A stretch of DNA of 43,007 bases, taken from contig CAUHAO010000014.1 of assembly GCA_959604355.1 (NCBI GenBank), forward strand, positions 1 to 43,007. Reading direction: 5' to 3'. The notes under the pieces were generated by a model that ran no database searches, was not told the DNA's origin, and worked only from the letters and a program-made list of their open reading frames with translations. The DNA comes from an uncultured Eubacteriales bacterium. Its GTDB lineage: Bacteria; Bacillota; Clostridia; Oscillospirales; UBA644. This document shows positions 42,954-43,007 of the stretch, piece after piece (positions within the stretch are counted from its first letter, which is position 1; every line of letters starts with the position of its first letter). The position numbers and the translations under genes were made by a program.

Positions 42954-43007
42954 ATTATATTATAAGCAAAAATGCTTGCTTGCAAGGGCATTTTTGCGCA
43001 GCCATCA
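42954..43007 (-). repeat. Inverted, partial copy of the 124-bp repeat, carrying the promoter region of the phosphatase fusion
   Basis: On the minus strand a 42-nt stretch (ending GCTTAT) is identical to the repeat at 9159-9463, including the GCAAAAATGC/GCATTTTTGC hairpin. It is followed by two overlapping TATAAT hexamers (42959-42964 and 42954-42959) at the place where the array has TGGTATAAT. The copy continues beyond the window. It lies about 35 bp upstream of ATG 42922, so the repeat may supply the -10 of this gene. Confidence 0.88.

Overview
The window looks like a chromosome segment of an anaerobic, low-to-mid GC Clostridia member, most likely Oscillospirales (Ruminococcaceae-like, gut or rumen). 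This rests on a tandem T-box leader, TTGACA/TATAAT promoters, strong AGGAGG ribosome sites, a heterodimeric ABC exporter pair, an arylacetate-CoA ligase/ACT pair and a giant beta-helix surface protein. The assignment is inference; there is no rRNA or other phylogenetic marker in the window.

Layout. 1-4647 (minus): a giant secreted repeat protein whose C-terminus runs off the left edge. 4792-8922 (minus): a stand-alone degenerate receiver, then, after its own terminator, a translationally coupled three-gene signalling locus (7TM pseudo-kinase, sensor histidine kinase, LuxR-type response regulator). 8923-9540: promoters, an 11-bp-arm dyad and a 124-bp tandem repeat array; part of the repeat recurs in opposite orientation at the right edge of the window. 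9541-22725 (minus): a 13-kb branched-chain amino acid operon, ilvA-ridA-leuA-leuC-leuD-leuB-ilvB-ilvN-ilvC-ilvD, followed without a gap by a DUF815 ATPase and a MaoC-like protein. It has one promoter and one leader containing two T-box specifier domains, read here as Leu (CUC) and Ile (AUC), feeding a single antiterminator/terminator. 22949-25779 (minus): a deoxynucleoside salvage operon, deoC, a deoB-cdd fusion and a thymidine kinase remnant that has lost its P-loop end. 25941-29672 (plus): an asymmetric heterodimeric ABC exporter. 29711-31758 (plus): a phenylacetate-CoA ligase-type gene and a tandem-ACT protein, preceded by what looks like a ribosome-mediated phenylalanine attenuator (Phe-rich leader peptide, terminator hairpin, competing antiterminator). 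31934-33041 (minus): a membrane-anchored VanY-type carboxypeptidase. 33104-37726 (plus): four unrecognised, overlapping or closely spaced genes, three of them membrane proteins and one carrying a dense extracytoplasmic cysteine module, leading into ruvA-ruvB. 37732-40157 (minus): an amino acid ABC importer. 40212-42922 (minus): a predicted lipoprotein fusing an alkaline phosphatase to a TIM-barrel glycosidase-like domain.

The strongest candidates for something undescribed are: (1) the putative Phe attenuator in front of the arylacetate-CoA ligase and ACT gene, which suggests phenylacetate salvage into phenylalanine; (2) the double-specifier, single-platform T-box; (3) the promoter-bearing 124-bp repeat; and (4) the deoB-cdd and phosphatase-glycosidase fusions. 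All calls come from reading the sequence; no database search or folding program was run.
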